From contig NZ_JACFXW010000002.1 in the NCBI RefSeq assembly GCF_014158035.1, positions 124,001 to 188,000 of the forward strand: 64,000 nucleotides of DNA, in the 5' to 3' direction. Position 1 is the first letter of the stretch. Every line of letters starts with the position of its first letter. Positions 26,835 through 35,562 of this stretch are shown one piece after another. Below the pieces are notes generated by a model that was not told the origin of the DNA, made no database searches, and worked only from the letters and a program-made list of their open reading frames with translations. The DNA is from Rhizobium sp. G21. Its GTDB lineage: Bacteria; Pseudomonadota; Alphaproteobacteria; Rhizobiales; Rhizobiaceae. The position numbers and the translations under genes are program-made.

Positions 26835-28439
26835 ATGCGACTGGAGGCACATCTGGCGCGGCGGGAGGCCAATCACCGGCCGCTGACGCCGCTCTACTTT
26901 CTCGCCCGCGCGGTCACGGGCTTTCCGCAGCGCAAGGCCGTCGCCTGGCGCGACCGGACGCTGAGCTATGGCGAATTCGGCAGCCTCGTCGCAGCCATGG
27001 CGGATCATCTCCGGCAGAACGGCGTCGGTCCCGGCGACGTGGTGTCGGTCATGTCGGGCAATCGGCCGGAAATGCTGGCCGCGCATTACGCCGTGCCGAT
27101 GGTCGGGGCGGTGTTGAACTCCATCAACACAAGGCTCGACGCCGCCACGGTGCGCTATATCTTGGATCACTCCGAGAGCCGGCTGGTCATCGCCGATCCC
27201 GCCTCCTTCGCTCTCGCCTCGGCTGCTGCGCGCGAAGCGGGCGTGCCCGTCTTCCGCCTTGTCGATCCCATGGCGCCCGCAGTGGATGATCTCGATCTCT
27301 TTTCGACGGACGCCGCGCTGCCCCGCGATCTCGCCGCCGCCATCACCGACGAATGGCAGCCGATCTGCCTCAATTACACCTCGGGCACCACAGGCACGCC
27401 GAAAGGCGTTGTCTATCACCATCGCGGCGCCTATCTGAACGCCATCGGCAATGTGCTGGCGCTCGGGCTCGGGGTCGGAACGCGTTATCTCTGGATCCTG
27501 CCGATGTTTCACTGCAACGGTTGGTGCCACACCTGGGCGGTGACGGCGGCGGGCGGGCTGCATGTCTGCCTCGACCGGGTCGATCCGGCCGAGATCTTTG
27601 CCGCGATCGAACGCTACGCCATCACCCATATGGCCTGCGCGCCGGTGGTTCTCTACATGCTGCTGAACAACCCGGCCCGCGCGAGCCGCGACCCCGCCCG
27701 GCGGGTGACGGTGGCGACCGGCGGCGCCTCGCCCACCAGCGCCTTGATCCTCGAAATGGATGCGCTGGGCTTCGACCTCATCCATCTCTACGGACTGACC
27801 GAGTCCTTCGGCCCGGTGACGATGCGCGGCCTGAGCGAAGCTGAAGCCGAGAGGCCCGTCTCGGAACGCGCCACGCTTCTGGCGCGGCAAGGCAGCCGCC
27901 ACCTTACCGCCAACCAAGTGCTGATCGCCGATGTCGATGGCAATGAGACGCCCTGGGACGGCGAGACGGTCGGCGAAATCCTGCTGTCGGGCAATACGCT
28001 GATGGCCGGCTATTATCGCGACGCCGACGCCACGGTCGCAGCCTTCGCCGCCGGACGCTTTCATACCGGCGATCTGGCCGTGCGGCATCCGGATGGCGAT
28101 ATCGAGATCCGCGATCGCTCCAAGGACGTCATCATCTCCGGCGGCGAAAACATCTCGAGCCTGGAGATCGAGAGCGTGCTGCACCAGCATCCGGGCGTAC
28201 TGATGGCGGCGGTTGTCGCCGCGCCGGATGACAAATGGGGCGAAATCCCCGTCGCCTTCATCGAGCCGCGATCGGATCAGCCGCTGTCGCCTGAGGATCT
28301 CAAGGCGTTCTGCCGCGAGAGACTGGCGGGATTCAAACTGCCGCGCCGCTTCCTGTTTCGCGAATTGCCCAAGACGGCGACCGGCAAGATCCAGAAATTC
28401 GTCCTGCGCGACATCGCCCGCGACGGCGAAGAGCCCTGA
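26835..28439 (+). CDS. Acyl-CoA synthetase (AMP-forming)
   Basis: 534 residues of the ANL superfamily. P-loop YTSGTTGTPKG at 181-191, YGLTESFGPV (A5), TGDLAVRHPDGDIEIRDRSKDVIISGGENISS (A7-A8 hinge) and PKTATGKIQKF with the catalytic Lys near the C-terminus. It adenylates a carboxylic acid and transfers it to CoA. MFHCNGWCHTW is typical of the medium-chain/dimethylsulfoniopropionate-type subgroup. GGGAGGAAACG precedes the ATG. It supplies the CoA thioester for the other enzymes of the operon. The acid is unknown. Confidence 0.92.
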   Translation: MRLEAHLARREANHRPLTPLYFLARAVTGFPQRKAVAWRDRTLSYGEFGSLVAAMADHLRQNGVGPGDVVSVMSGNRPEMLAAHYAVPMVGAVLNSINTRLDAATVRYILDHSESRLVIADPASFALASAAAREAGVPVFRLVDPMAPAVDDLDLFSTDAALPRDLAAAITDEWQPICLNYTSGTTGTPKGVVYHHRGAYLNAIGNVLALGLGVGTRYLWILPMFHCNGWCHTWAVTAAGGLHVCLDRVDPAEIFAAIERYAITHMACAPVVLYMLLNNPARASRDPARRVTVATGGASPTSALILEMDALGFDLIHLYGLTESFGPVTMRGLSEAEAERPVSERATLLARQGSRHLTANQVLIADVDGNETPWDGETVGEILLSGNTLMAGYYRDADATVAAFAAGRFHTGDLAVRHPDGDIEIRDRSKDVIISGGENISSLEIESVLHQHPGVLMAAVVAAPDDKWGEIPVAFIEPRSDQPLSPEDLKAFCRERLAGFKLPRRFLFRELPKTATGKIQKFVLRDIARDGEEP

Positions 28440-28456
28440 ACGACAGGATCGACAGC

Positions 28457-29496
28457 ATGCAGAATGGCTTTCCAGACACCGATTTCGACCCACGACGCCT
28501 TTCGGATTATCTCGACCTGCGCATGGGCGGCGGGGCCAAGATATTGTTGACCCGCATCAGCGGCGGGCAATCCAATCCGACCTATTTCCTCGATCGCGGC
28601 GGCGAGCGTTTCGTGCTGCGCAAGAAGCCGGCGGGTCCGATCCTGCCCGGCGCTCACGCGATCGAACGCGAGTTTCGGGTGCTCACCGCGCTGCACGGCA
28701 CGGAAGCGCCTGTGCCCAGGCCGGTCCTGATCGAAGAGGGCAGCGAGGTTCTCGGTACGCCGTTCTATCTGATGGAGCGGGTGGAGGGACGCGTCTTTTC
28801 CGATTGCGCTCTGCCGGAGCTGGCCCGCGAGGAGCGCGCGCCCCTTTATCTCGCCATGGCCGAGGCGCTCGCGAAGCTCCATGCCATCCGGCCCGATGAG
28901 GTAGGCTTGGCCGATTACGGCAAGCCCGGCAATTATTTTGAACGGCAATACAACAGGTGGGGCCGGCAATGGCGCGAATCCCCGAGCGAACGATTGCGGC
29001 GCTCGATAGGCTCGCCGAATGGCTCGGCGCCAATCTGCCTGAGGACGACGGCGCGACATCGATCGCCCATGGCGATTTTCGACTCGGCAATATGCTGTTT
29101 CATCCGACCGAGCCGCGTGTGGTCGCCATCCTCGACTGGGAACTATCGACGCTGGGACATCCGCTGGCCGATCTCGGCTTCTGCGTCATGCCCTGGCACA
29201 CCGCGCCGGACGAATATGGCGGCATTCTCGGTCTCGACCGACAGGCGCTCGGCTTGCCGGAGGAGCGGGAATTCATCCGTCACTATTATCGGCACGCCAT
29301 CCAAACGCCGGCCCTGACGCCCTTCCATGCCGCCTTCGCTCTGTTTCGCTTCGCGGTCATCTTCGTCGGCATCGCCGATCGCGCCCGCGCCGGCAATGCC
29401 GCGTCGAGCAATGCAGCCGATGTGGCGCCGCTGGCGCGGCGTTTCGCCGAGCGCGCCATGGAGATCATCGAAGGGCGGCAGCCCTTCGACACATAA
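28457..29496 (+). pseudogene. APH-fold phosphotransferase (ACAD10/11 kinase-like), frameshifted
   Basis: About 346 residues when joined. The first part has LLTRISGGQSNPTYFL, VLRKKPAGPILPGAHAIEREFRVL and PVPRPVLIEEG (ATP lobe). From 28984 a second frame gives IAHGDFRLGNMLFHPTEPRVVAILDWELSTLGHPLADLG, with the catalytic Brenner motif HGDFRLGN and the DxE metal motif DWE. The halves join as RESPERTIAALDRL by adding a C to the run 28980-28983. It is too diverged for drug resistance; this clade phosphorylates hydroxyacyl-CoAs (LvaA, ACAD10/11). It is the last gene of the operon. Confidence 0.85.
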
Positions 29497-29498
29497 AC

Positions 29499-30590
29499 TC
29501 ACGCCGGCGGCAGGATGCGTTCTTGCTGCAGCCGCGCGAAGATCTGATCGAACATCGCCTCTGTGTCCATGCAATCGTGAAAGCCGTGCTGCCGCGCCTT
29601 GATCGTCGAAACGATGGAATGATGCGGGTATGTCTTTCCATAACGCAACAGGTAATCCATGAACTGCCAGGACGAGACGATCTCGGCGTAGCGATAGGGC
29701 CTGAGGCCATGCTTGCGCACGATCCGATCCCAGACCTGCCCCTTGTCCGCCATCACCTCCGCAAGTGAAAACGGATGCGCCACGCCAAGCTCGACGCCGA
29801 AAAGGCGGGCGATCGACGGCCAGATGGTCGGCCAGGAAAAGCAGTCGCCATTGGCGATGTTGTAGATTTCGCCGCGGCAACGCGGCTCGCTGCCCGCCCA
29901 TTTGATGGCACGCCCCAAAAGCCCGGCGTCGACGGCCTCCTGCAGGCAGGCGGGACCGCCCGGAAAGCGCAGCGGCTGGCCGAGTTCGCGGCAGATGGAG
30001 GCGTAGACGCCGAGCGCGGTGACCGCATTCATCGGATTGCCGAGCGCGAAGCCGCAGACGATCTGCGGCCTGAGAACGGTGATGTGAAAGCCGTCTTCCA
30101 CCGCCCTCTCTCGCGCCAGATCCTCCTGGTCGTAGTAGAAATTCGACGCGATGAAGCGCGGATCGCTCTCCCGCGCCGGCATGCGATAGGCGCCGTGATG
30201 CACGCCGTAAGCCTTGGTGCCCTGAAGAAGCGTCAGATGCGTGACGCCGGATTGCGCCGCCCTCAGCGCGTCCAGCAGGTTTTCCAGCATAAGCCTGTTG
30301 CGACCGATCTGGCTTTCCGAGGTCCAGCCGGAGACGAGGCTCGCTTCTTCCTGCAGGGCCGCGAAAACGACATGGGTGATGGCCCCGGCCTCCGCAATGG
30401 CGCGCATCGTCTCCGGGCCGTCGAGAAGATCCACCGAGATCCAGTCCACAGCAGCGGTTGTCTCGCGTCTTCGTCGCGACAGGCCGATCACCCGCCATGC
30501 CGGATCTTCGGAATAGACATCGAGCGCGGCGCGACCGACGACGCCGAGCGCGCCTACGATCAGAACGGTTCCTCCTTCCGTTCCCGACAT
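29499..30590 (-). CDS. PRISE-type SDR oxidoreductase (progesterone 5-beta-reductase/iridoid synthase-like)
   Basis: 363-residue extended SDR. VLIVGALGVVGRAALD is the cofactor fold start. LLQGTKAYGVHHG and NFYYDQEDL are the diagnostic PRISE motifs, with the catalytic Lys in GTKxY and Tyr in NFYYxxED. These enzymes reduce activated enones with NADPH. ALGVYASICRELGQPLRFPG is also typical of bacterial members. It converges on the acyl-CoA operon, ending 3 bp from the kinase gene, and is downstream of nothing obvious. The natural substrate is unknown. It could belong to the preceding operon's chemistry or stand alone. Confidence 0.87.
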   Translation of the reverse strand: MSGTEGGTVLIVGALGVVGRAALDVYSEDPAWRVIGLSRRRRETTAAVDWISVDLLDGPETMRAIAEAGAITHVVFAALQEEASLVSGWTSESQIGRNRLMLENLLDALRAAQSGVTHLTLLQGTKAYGVHHGAYRMPARESDPRFIASNFYYDQEDLARERAVEDGFHITVLRPQIVCGFALGNPMNAVTALGVYASICRELGQPLRFPGGPACLQEAVDAGLLGRAIKWAGSEPRCRGEIYNIANGDCFSWPTIWPSIARLFGVELGVAHPFSLAEVMADKGQVWDRIVRKHGLRPYRYAEIVSSWQFMDYLLRYGKTYPHHSIVSTIKARQHGFHDCMDTEAMFDQIFARLQQERILPPA

Positions 30591-30609
30591 GGGCTTTCTC
30601 CCTTATCTG

Positions 30610-31983
30610 TTATCCCTCGAAATTGCCCTTCGGCTGGGCGTTCAGCAGCCGTTCGAGCCGCTCGCAGGCCATCTGCAAGGTCTCGACCGACGAGGGCGAG
30701 CCGATCACCAGACGCACCGCATGCGGCATCGTCCGCCGCCCCACCATGAAACTGTGCGTCGGCGCGATCGACACGCCGAGGCCGGCGGCGGCGTTGACGA
30801 AATCTTCCGCCCGCCATTGTTCGGGCAGCGACAGCCAGACATGCGGACTGGCGACATGGGTGCGAGCGGCGCTGAGCATCGGAAAGGTCGCGAGCAGAGA
30901 CAGGCGGCGAATGTTTTCCGCCTGCTGCCAGCGGATCATCGAATCCAGCCTGTTGTCCGCCACCCAGCGCATGCCGATCTCGACGGCGATCAGCGAGGCC
31001 GAACCGGTGGACATGCCGACGCCGGATTGCGTGCGCGCCACGTCGGCGAGCGGCGACACGAGACAGCCGACCTTCATGCCCGGCCCCGAGATTCGGCCGA
31101 GACTGGTGATGAAATGGGTGCGTTCGGGCGCGATCGCGGCGATGGGCGGCTCGTTGCCCTCGCTGAACAGCGTGCCGTAAATGTCGCTTTCGATGATCGG
31201 CAAATCGTGGCGGCGGGCGATCTCGGCGATGGCGATCCGCCGCTCGGCCGGCAACGTCGCATTGGTGGGGTTCTGCGCGCGCGGCGTCACATAGATGGCC
31301 GACACCGGATGATCGCGGCAGAGCTCCGCAAGGCTTTCCGGGATCATGCCGTTCTCGTCGATCGCCACGCCCACGAGTTTGCGGTCGAGATAGCTGGCCA
31401 CCGATTTCATGCGCGGATCGGTGAGCTCCTCCGTCGCGATTGTCTCGCCGGCGTGGGTGAGCGTCGACAGAGCCGCCATGGTCGCATGTTGGCCGCCATT
31501 GGTGATGATCACCTGGCCTGCTGTCGTGGCGAGACCGAACCGCGCCAGCCAATTGGCCATGACCTCCCGGTGGCGCATCGTGCCAGCCGTGGGGCTGGCG
31601 CCGAGTAATTGCTGCGGATGATGCTCGGCGATGATCGTCTTCAGCGTGTCGGCGAGCGTGGTGTCGATATCCGGCACCGGCACCTTGTATGTCGAGAGGT
31701 CGATTGTTTCCGCCAGCGGCGCTTCAGACGAGGCGCTGACCATTCGCCCGCCGGCGATGAACGTGCCGCGCCCGACATGGCTGACGACGAAGCCCTGCTG
31801 TTCGAGCTGCGTATAGGCGCGACCCACCGTTGCGATTGCCACACCAAGCTGGTGTGACAATTCCCTCTGCGGAGGCAAGCGCTCGCCCGCCACGAGTTTT
31901 CGTCGCGCAATCGCATCGACGATCGCCGAGACGATCGCGGCATATCCAGGTTTTTCGCCGAATTGTATCTCTTTTATGCTCAT
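30610..31983 (-). CDS. MocR-type (GntR with aminotransferase domain) regulator, PLP lysine replaced
   Basis: 457 residues. The GntR winged helix is at 10-80 (LPPQRELSHQLGVAIATVGRAYTQLEQQG), then a fold-type I aminotransferase-like domain: PRAQNPTNATLP (Asn238), IIESDIYGTLF (Asp267, Tyr269). The motif that normally holds the Schiff-base lysine (S-x-S-K-x-x-x-P-G-x-R-x-G) reads SLGRISGPGMKVG, so Arg297 replaces the lysine. It may bind another ligand or PLP non-covalently. It is divergent from the 32.1-45.7 kb sugar cluster and likely regulates it. Direct repeats of TCAATA lie in the gap. Confidence 0.88.
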   Translation of the reverse strand: MSIKEIQFGEKPGYAAIVSAIVDAIARRKLVAGERLPPQRELSHQLGVAIATVGRAYTQLEQQGFVVSHVGRGTFIAGGRMVSASSEAPLAETIDLSTYKVPVPDIDTTLADTLKTIIAEHHPQQLLGASPTAGTMRHREVMANWLARFGLATTAGQVIITNGGQHATMAALSTLTHAGETIATEELTDPRMKSVASYLDRKLVGVAIDENGMIPESLAELCRDHPVSAIYVTPRAQNPTNATLPAERRIAIAEIARRHDLPIIESDIYGTLFSEGNEPPIAAIAPERTHFITSLGRISGPGMKVGCLVSPLADVARTQSGVGMSTGSASLIAVEIGMRWVADNRLDSMIRWQQAENIRRLSLLATFPMLSAARTHVASPHVWLSLPEQWRAEDFVNAAAGLGVSIAPTHSFMVGRRTMPHAVRLVIGSPSSVETLQMACERLERLLNAQPKGNFEG

Positions 31984-31992
31984 GTAAGTAGG

Positions 31993-32020
31993 TCAATATT
32001 TCTATTGTCATAGATCAATA
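31993..32020. promoter_or_regulatory. Direct repeat, candidate MocR binding site
   Basis: TCAATA at 31993-31998 and again at 32015-32020, 22 bp apart (about two helical turns), in the AT-rich gap between the MocR gene and the sugar-binding-protein gene. MocR regulators commonly bind direct repeats. Modest evidence. Confidence 0.4.
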
Positions 32021-32130
32021 ACATGGCTACCGTATTTGGGAAAGCAAATTCTGTCGATCGATGGTTGGAGGGCCGGAGATCAGCCAAGGCAGGATAGCTG
32101 ACAAGCATTCGTTTCCAGGAGGAGAGAAAC

Positions 32131-33627
32131 ATGCATCGTATATTCAATCGCCCGAAATCCCAGGAAAGAGATCTCGACATTCTGTCGAGCGTCGATACCC
32201 GCGGCATCATTTCCCGCCGCGAGCTCATGCGCCGCGCCAGCCTGTTCGGCGCCGCCGCGACCCTGTCGACCTTCGGCGGAATTCTCAAGGCCGGCGCTCA
32301 GGAGGGCGGCGGCAAAGTGACCGTCGGTCTCGACTCCGGCGCGTTCACGCCGATCCTCAAGACCTTCGCGCCGGAATTCAAAAAGGCCACGGGCATCGAA
32401 GTCGAGTTCGCGTCCTACCCGCTCGGCAATATGTATGACCAGAACCTGCTGGCGCTGCGGCAGGGCACGGCGCGCTTCGACGCCTTCGACTTCTGGCCGA
32501 ACTTCGTCGGCGACTTCGGCCCCTTCCTGACCCCGCTCGAAGAAGTAGGCTCGCTCGAGGAGCTCAACTTCGCCGATATCGCCAAGCCGTTCCAGCAGCT
32601 GAATTATTACGAGAACAAGCTGGTCGGCGTGATGATCGACGGCGACATGTTCATCAACACCTATCGCACCGACCTCTTCGAAAACGCCGAGGAGCAATCG
32701 GCCTTCAAGGCGAAATACGGCTACGACCTCGCTCCGCCCAAGGGCTATAAGGAATATCGCGACACCGCTGAATTCTTCACCCGCCCGGACAAGAACCTTT
32801 ATGGCATGGTGGAAGTCACCAGCTTCTTCGTCTACGCCTTCTTCATCAACCAGCTCGTCCAGCTCGGTTCCGAAAAGGGCGTTCGCTATGGCGAACTGTT
32901 CGACGCAGAGATGAAGCCGCAGCTGTCAAACGAGATCGGCGAAGAAGCGCTGCGCCGCTATGCCGAAATGACCGCCTTCATGCCGAAGGATCTCGCCCAG
33001 GCCATGCCGTGGGATGTCGGCCGCCAGATCTTCTTCGAAGGCAAGGTTGCTCAGGCCAACTGGTGGACCGACATGCCCAAGGGCGCCGCCGATCCCAAGA
33101 TCTCCAAGGTCGCCGGCAAGGTCAAATGCGCTAGAAGCTGGGGCGACGTCACCGTCCTGCCCTATGGCCGCGCCATGGGCATCGCCGCCAACTCGAAGAA
33201 CAAGGAAGGCGCGTTCAAGGCGATCGCCTGGATGCAGCAATCGGTCAACGCCAATCGCTGGGTCGCCGAAACCTTCGAACAATCGCTGATGGATCCCTGG
33301 CGGATGAGCATGTTCGACGATCCCAAGAGCACCTTCCCGCTGCAGGCCGAGTCCGGCTTCGCCGACAACTTCGCCTCCGTCAGCAAGGAACTGCTCGCGA
33401 GCCCCAAGGCCTATCTCGACATCTCCATCCCCGGCACCAACCGCTACCTGGCTTCGATGATCCAGCATGTGCAGCGGGCGGTCACCGGCCAGGCGACGCC
33501 GAAGGAAGCGCTGGACGCGATGTCGACGGAGTTCGAGGAAACCACCGAGACCTATGGCCGCGATCGGCAGGTCGCCCATTACGACGAATATCGTCAGCGG
33601 ATGATCAAGCAGGGCTACTGGTCCTGA
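32131..33627 (+). CDS. CUT1-type extracellular solute-binding protein (family 1)
   Basis: 498 residues, longer than most. The start lies behind AGGAGGAGAGAAAC. The unusual N-terminus of about 30 residues precedes a twin-arginine-like stretch SRRELMRRASLFGAAATLS and a cleavage region AGAQEG near 55. The mature protein has the type-2 binding fold: VTVGLDSGAFTPILKTFAPEFKKATGIEVEF, WWTDMPKGA and EGAFKAIAWMQQ. It feeds the permeases at 33726 and 34691. A double hairpin follows the stop. Ligand unknown, probably a polyol or ketose given the two sugar kinases downstream. Confidence 0.88.
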   Translation: MHRIFNRPKSQERDLDILSSVDTRGIISRRELMRRASLFGAAATLSTFGGILKAGAQEGGGKVTVGLDSGAFTPILKTFAPEFKKATGIEVEFASYPLGNMYDQNLLALRQGTARFDAFDFWPNFVGDFGPFLTPLEEVGSLEELNFADIAKPFQQLNYYENKLVGVMIDGDMFINTYRTDLFENAEEQSAFKAKYGYDLAPPKGYKEYRDTAEFFTRPDKNLYGMVEVTSFFVYAFFINQLVQLGSEKGVRYGELFDAEMKPQLSNEIGEEALRRYAEMTAFMPKDLAQAMPWDVGRQIFFEGKVAQANWWTDMPKGAADPKISKVAGKVKCARSWGDVTVLPYGRAMGIAANSKNKEGAFKAIAWMQQSVNANRWVAETFEQSLMDPWRMSMFDDPKSTFPLQAESGFADNFASVSKELLASPKAYLDISIPGTNRYLASMIQHVQRAVTGQATPKEALDAMSTEFEETTETYGRDRQVAHYDEYRQRMIKQGYWS

Positions 33628-33638
33628 TCCTCCCCAGC

Positions 33639-33702
33639 CGCCTCCGGCGTTAGCCGGAGGCGTCCGATCGAACCGTGGAATCCCTGCGCGTGCGGGGATT
33701 CC
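33639..33702 (+). terminator. Two consecutive hairpins after the binding-protein gene
   Basis: First stem CGCCTCCGGC / GCCGGAGGCG (33639-33662, loop GTTA). Second stem GGAATCCC / GGGATTCC (33677-33702). No long T-run. They probably protect the binding-protein message or limit read-through into the permease genes. Confidence 0.65.
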
Positions 33703-33725
33703 GAACGCAGACCGGATGACCGACA

Positions 33726-34694
33726 ATGGCATTTTCATCAACACCGACCACGGACGACGGCGCCGAGCGGCGCGCCACCTGGCTGTTGCTGGGCCCGGCG
33801 CTGGGCTTTCTGACGCTCATGTCGATCTGGCCCTTCGCCTATCTGATCTACGCGTCCTTCACCTCGTATCAGCTGGCGATCCCGATCCCGATCGAATGGG
33901 TCGGCGTCAAGAATTTCATGCGGGTCATGTCCAGCGCCCGTTTCTGGAGCAGTCTCGGCATAACCGCCGTCTTCGCGCTGATCGCCGTTCCCCTGCAGAT
34001 CGCGCTGGGCCTCGCCTTGGCCATGCTGCTGAAATCCGTCACCCGCGGTCGCGATATCTACGCTTCGCTGTTTCTCATTCCCATGATGGTGGCGCCGATC
34101 GTGGTGGGCTTTTCGTGGAACCTGTTCCTCAACCCCATTTATGGCCCGCTCAACGCCTTCCTGAAGGGCCTCGGTCTTTCGCCGCCGGCCTGGGCGCAAT
34201 CGCCGGACTGGGCTCTGCCGACCCTGGTTCTGGTCGACACCTGGCAGTGGACGCCCTTCGTGATGGTGGTGCTGCTCGCCGGCCTGCAGGCCATTCCGAA
34301 GCGGGTCTATGAGGCCGCGCGCGTCGATGGCTCCAGCCGTCTCCAGACGTTCTGGCACATCATGCTGCCGATGCTCGCGCCCTATATGACCGTCGCCTTC
34401 GTGCTGCGCTTCATCGACAGTTTCCGCGTCTTCGACATCATCTATATCCTGACGCGCGGCGGACCGGGCACGTCGACCCAGAACCTCGCTTATTACACCT
34501 ATGACGTGGGCTTCGGCCGCTTCGAATTCGGCATGGCCGGCGCTCTGTCCATCATCCAGCTCGTGCTCCTGACCGTCGGCACCATGTCGATCCTGGCGCT
34601 CGCGAAACGCCGCGCCCAGCCGCCGCGCGAAGCGGAGCTGCCGCCCACCATCAAGCCCTTCCGGTCCACCGCCGCCATGGGAGCCAATTCATGA
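33726..34694 (+). CDS. CUT1 sugar ABC transporter permease (UgpA/MalF-like)
   Basis: 322 residues with six or so membrane segments. The EAA loop is YEAARVDGSSRLQTFWHIMLPML near residues 196-218, the contact site for the ATPase. LNPIYGPLNAFLKGLGL is the usual CUT1 periplasmic loop. The ATG overlaps nothing upstream; the stop overlaps the next permease start (ATGA). It forms the first half of the channel for the sugar importer. Confidence 0.9.
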   Translation: MAFSSTPTTDDGAERRATWLLLGPALGFLTLMSIWPFAYLIYASFTSYQLAIPIPIEWVGVKNFMRVMSSARFWSSLGITAVFALIAVPLQIALGLALAMLLKSVTRGRDIYASLFLIPMMVAPIVVGFSWNLFLNPIYGPLNAFLKGLGLSPPAWAQSPDWALPTLVLVDTWQWTPFVMVVLLAGLQAIPKRVYEAARVDGSSRLQTFWHIMLPMLAPYMTVAFVLRFIDSFRVFDIIYILTRGGPGTSTQNLAYYTYDVGFGRFEFGMAGALSIIQLVLLTVGTMSILALAKRRAQPPREAELPPTIKPFRSTAAMGANS

Positions 34695-35551
34695 GCCCGA
34701 CCGTGCTTCCCGCAGACGACGAGAAGACGTCCACCGCAGCTTGGGTGGCGATCGTGGCGCGCCATCTCGTCATCATCCTTCTTCTCGCACTGTTCCTGCT
34801 GCCGCTAGCCTGGCTGTTGCTCACCGCGTTCAAGCCCTATGCGGAACTGTTCAGCAGCCCGCCGAGCGTGATCCCCGTCAATCCAACCCTCGTGAATTTT
34901 TCCGAAGGCTGGTCCATCGGCGGCGGCAAGGGCATCATGGACAGCCTGATCGTCTCGTCGATCTCGACGCTGTTGTGCCTGCTGCTCGGCTTTCCAGCCG
35001 CCTATGGCCTGGCGCGACGCTTTCCGCCGCATGGCCAGCTCAGCTTCACCATTCTGTCGCTCAGGATGATGCCGCCGATCGTGCCGGTCATCGGCTTCTA
35101 CCTGCTCTTTCAGGAACTCTCACTGTTCGACACCTATACGGGGCTGGTGATCGTCTACACCTTCATGAACCTGCCGCTGGTGATCTGGCTGCTCGCCGAG
35201 TTCATCCGCCAGATCCCGACCACCTATGAAGAAGCCGCGCGTATCGACGGCGCGCCCTGGCACCGTCTCGCCTGGGATGTGCTGCTGCCGCTTTCCGCGC
35301 CGGGCATCCTCACCGCCGGGATTCTCTCGATGATCTTCGCCTGGAACGAGTTCCTCTTCGCGCTCGTGCTGACAGGCGAACATGTGATCACGCTGCCCAA
35401 GGCGCTGGCCAGCTTCTTCCTCTTTCAACAGCCGAACTGGGGCCAGCTGGGCGCCATCGGCATCGTCGCGACGGCCCCGCTTCTCGTCCTGTCCTATTAC
35501 ATGCAGCGGTTCCTGATCCGCAGCTTCAGCGTCGAACTCGGCGGCCGGTAA
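34691..35551 (+). CDS. CUT1 sugar ABC transporter permease (UgpE/MalG-like)
   Basis: 286 residues, six membrane segments. The EAA loop YEEAARIDGAPWHRLAWDVLLPLSAPG lies near residues 177-203, preceded by RMMPPIVPVIGFYLLF, and the C-terminus is QRFLIRSFSVELGGR. Second channel subunit of the importer, overlapping the first by 4 bp and followed after 11 bp by the ATPase gene. Confidence 0.9.
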   Translation: MSPTVLPADDEKTSTAAWVAIVARHLVIILLLALFLLPLAWLLLTAFKPYAELFSSPPSVIPVNPTLVNFSEGWSIGGGKGIMDSLIVSSISTLLCLLLGFPAAYGLARRFPPHGQLSFTILSLRMMPPIVPVIGFYLLFQELSLFDTYTGLVIVYTFMNLPLVIWLLAEFIRQIPTTYEEAARIDGAPWHRLAWDVLLPLSAPGILTAGILSMIFAWNEFLFALVLTGEHVITLPKALASFFLFQQPNWGQLGAIGIVATAPLLVLSYYMQRFLIRSFSVELGGR

Positions 35552-35562
35552 GGAGTATTTCC

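Noticed and set aside
28457..29496. Aminoglycoside resistance gene
   Set aside because: It has the APH fold motifs, but the clade and operon (acyl-CoA enzymes) point to hydroxyacyl-CoA kinase-like function, not drug modification.
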